A stretch of 33,618 nt of DNA from Actinomycetospora sp. NBRC 106375. Lineage in GTDB: Bacteria; Actinomycetota; Actinomycetes; Mycobacteriales; Pseudonocardiaceae. Position 1 is the stretch's first letter. Each line of letters begins with the position of its first letter. Positions 32,904-33,618 of the stretch are shown here, one piece after another. The stretch is taken from the NCBI RefSeq assembly GCF_030269665.1, contig NZ_BSTS01000032.1:1-33618 (forward strand), read 5' to 3'. Below the pieces are notes generated by a model, which saw only the letters and a program-made list of their open reading frames with translations, ran no database searches and was not told the origin of the DNA. The position numbers were made by a program, and so were the translations under genes.

Positions 32904-33191
32904 ATGGACGCCATGACAGCGCTGCCCCTCGAAGAAGACCCCGAGGCGGGGCGGCTCGTGTCCCCCGTGGAACGGTCGCACGAGCGCGTCACCCTGACCC
33001 GCGACGGCGAGCCCGTGGCGGTCGTCATCAGCGCGGCCGAGCTCGCGGGTCTCGAGGACTCGTTGGAACTCCTCCGCGACGCCGAGGAGACCGCTGCGGT
33101 GGACGAAGGCATCGCCGACGTCGAAGCCGGACGGCTCCACGACGAGGACGACATCCTCGGCGACCTGCGTCGTCGCCGTGACGACGCCTGA
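32904..33191 (+). CDS. Phd/YefM-family antitoxin
   Basis: A 95-residue antitoxin-like protein. VERSHERVTLTRDGEPVAVVISAAELAGLEDSLELL is the Phd/YefM core, and the C-terminal helix rich in Asp/Glu/Arg (GIADVEAGRLHDEDDI) is where these proteins wrap around their toxin. ATG 32904 is chosen four bases after GGAG; ATG 32901 and ATG 32913 are alternatives. The N-terminal segment usually reads like VRARLSELVDRVE but here is EEDPEAGRLVSPVE, so DNA binding may be weakened. Its 3' end overlaps the toxin start by 14 bases, the usual coupling in RelBE-type modules. Confidence 0.85.
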   Translation: MDAMTALPLEEDPEAGRLVSPVERSHERVTLTRDGEPVAVVISAAELAGLEDSLELLRDAEETAAVDEGIADVEAGRLHDEDDILGDLRRRRDDA

Positions 33192-33448
33192 GCGCCATCG
33201 CGTCAGGTTCGCTGCACGAGCGCGCCGCGACCTCGATGATCTGCCGTTTCCCGTCGCGTCGGACCTCGTCGAGCTCATCCTCGGTCCGGTTGCCGAGAAC
33301 CCTCATCGGCTCGGAGGGCCGCTGAGAGGCCGGTGGGCGGGGTACCTCGCTGCCCGTCGCGGCGGCCATCTATCGGGTCGACGACCAGCGACGCGAGGTG
33401 CTCGTCGTCCACATCGGGCCCCGCGCCGATGTCTACGGGGGCGGCTGA
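33178..33448 (+). pseudogene. RelE/ParE-type toxin broken by a frameshift
   Basis: From GTG 33178 the first frame reads HRVRFAARARRDLDDLPFPV and GRWAGYLAARRG, the N-terminal two thirds of a RelE toxin. After about base 33363 the matching continuation AIYRVDDQRREVLVVHIGPRADVYGGG lies one frame over (33365 to the TGA at 33446-33448). RelE proteins normally have G-D-Y-R-x-I-Y-R-x-D at this point, so the sequence looks as if 8 nt were lost between RRG and AIYR. As it stands, the original frame runs on to 33513 with unrelated, Arg-rich sequence. The toxin should be inactive unless the frameshift is a sequence error or is bypassed. Confidence 0.75.
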
Positions 33449-33537
33449 CGCGTCGTGGCCGCATCGATCGGTGTCTCGGTGACGGAGGCACTCACATCGA
33501 GCCCGTTGCCTAATCGCTTGGACGCTCGGGCGGGTTG

Positions 33538-33618
33538 ATGCTTCGGGTGCTGCTCGCGGTCGGGGTCGGTGGTGTGACGGTGTCGGGGGTGCCTGAGATG
33601 TCCCTGGCGGGTCAGGTG
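33538..33618 (+). CDS. Partial ORF running off the right edge
   Basis: An open frame from ATG 33538 (MLRVLLAVGVGG then VTVSGVPEM) stays open to the window end, with GGGCGGG a few bases before it. Too short to assign. It could be the start of a real gene or a chance open frame in GC-rich sequence; an ATG at 33598 in the same frame is an alternative. Confidence 0.3.
   Translation, partial: MLRVLLAVGVGGVTVSGVPEMSLAGQV

Noticed and set aside
33449..33618. Insertion-sequence end at the right edge
   Set aside because: The composition changes slightly, but no inverted repeat, target duplication or transposase motif is visible within the window.

Overview
The window is a very GC-rich actinobacterial chromosome segment. 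Many genes start with GTG, neighbouring genes often overlap by 4 bases (GTGA), and one block follows the Mycobacterium tuberculosis Rv3206c-Rv3212 order as I remember it (moeZ, DUF3152, TetR, DUF3107, ferritin-like protein, rhlE, beta-propeller membrane protein). Together these suggest Pseudonocardiales, perhaps Pseudonocardia itself; this is inferred from family resemblance only. I saw no rRNA, tRNA, CRISPR array or intact transposon.

Layout. 1-1535 (-): DUF222/HNH endonuclease running off the left edge. 1648-2985 (+): menB and a VOC protein. 2989-4814 (-): DUF3311 protein and sodium:solute symporter, an overlapping pair. 5117-5506 (-): second VOC protein. 5685-9857 (-): a 1390-residue fusion of NodB-type deacetylase, processive GT2 glycosyltransferase and acyltransferase-3, apparently a one-protein exopolysaccharide synthesis and modification machine. 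9858-10498: repeat-rich, gene-free region. 10499-14490: a CitA/DcuS-like sensor kinase (+), an OmpR-type regulator (-) converging on it with overlapping 3' ends, and a DctA-type dicarboxylate carrier (+), probably one sensing and uptake module. 14630-23472: the conserved moeZ to Rv3212-like block, with an alpha/beta hydrolase inside it. 23522-25359 (+): alpha/beta hydrolase and MpaB-like oxygenase. 25433-28584 (-): five-gene run (53-residue membrane protein, PH-domain protein, PHP phosphoesterase, RecB-like Fe-S nuclease, membrane protein). 28691-29155 (+): Nudix hydrolase. 29156-29671 (-): MaoC-like hydratase. 29966-31090 (+): CorA behind a roughly 200-nt leader that contains a possible 26-codon upstream ORF. 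31298-32800 (+): MFS transporter. 32904-33448 (+): antitoxin plus a frameshifted RelE-like toxin.

The two best candidates for something undescribed are the deacetylase-GT2-acyltransferase fusion (with a palindrome just upstream) and the CorA leader, where an acidic, proline-containing leader peptide overlaps a nested RNA stem. Other notable points are the CitA-type kinase paired with an OmpR-type regulator, a metzincin-like HExxHxxDxxH motif in the DUF3152 protein, and several short tandem repeats inside coding sequence.
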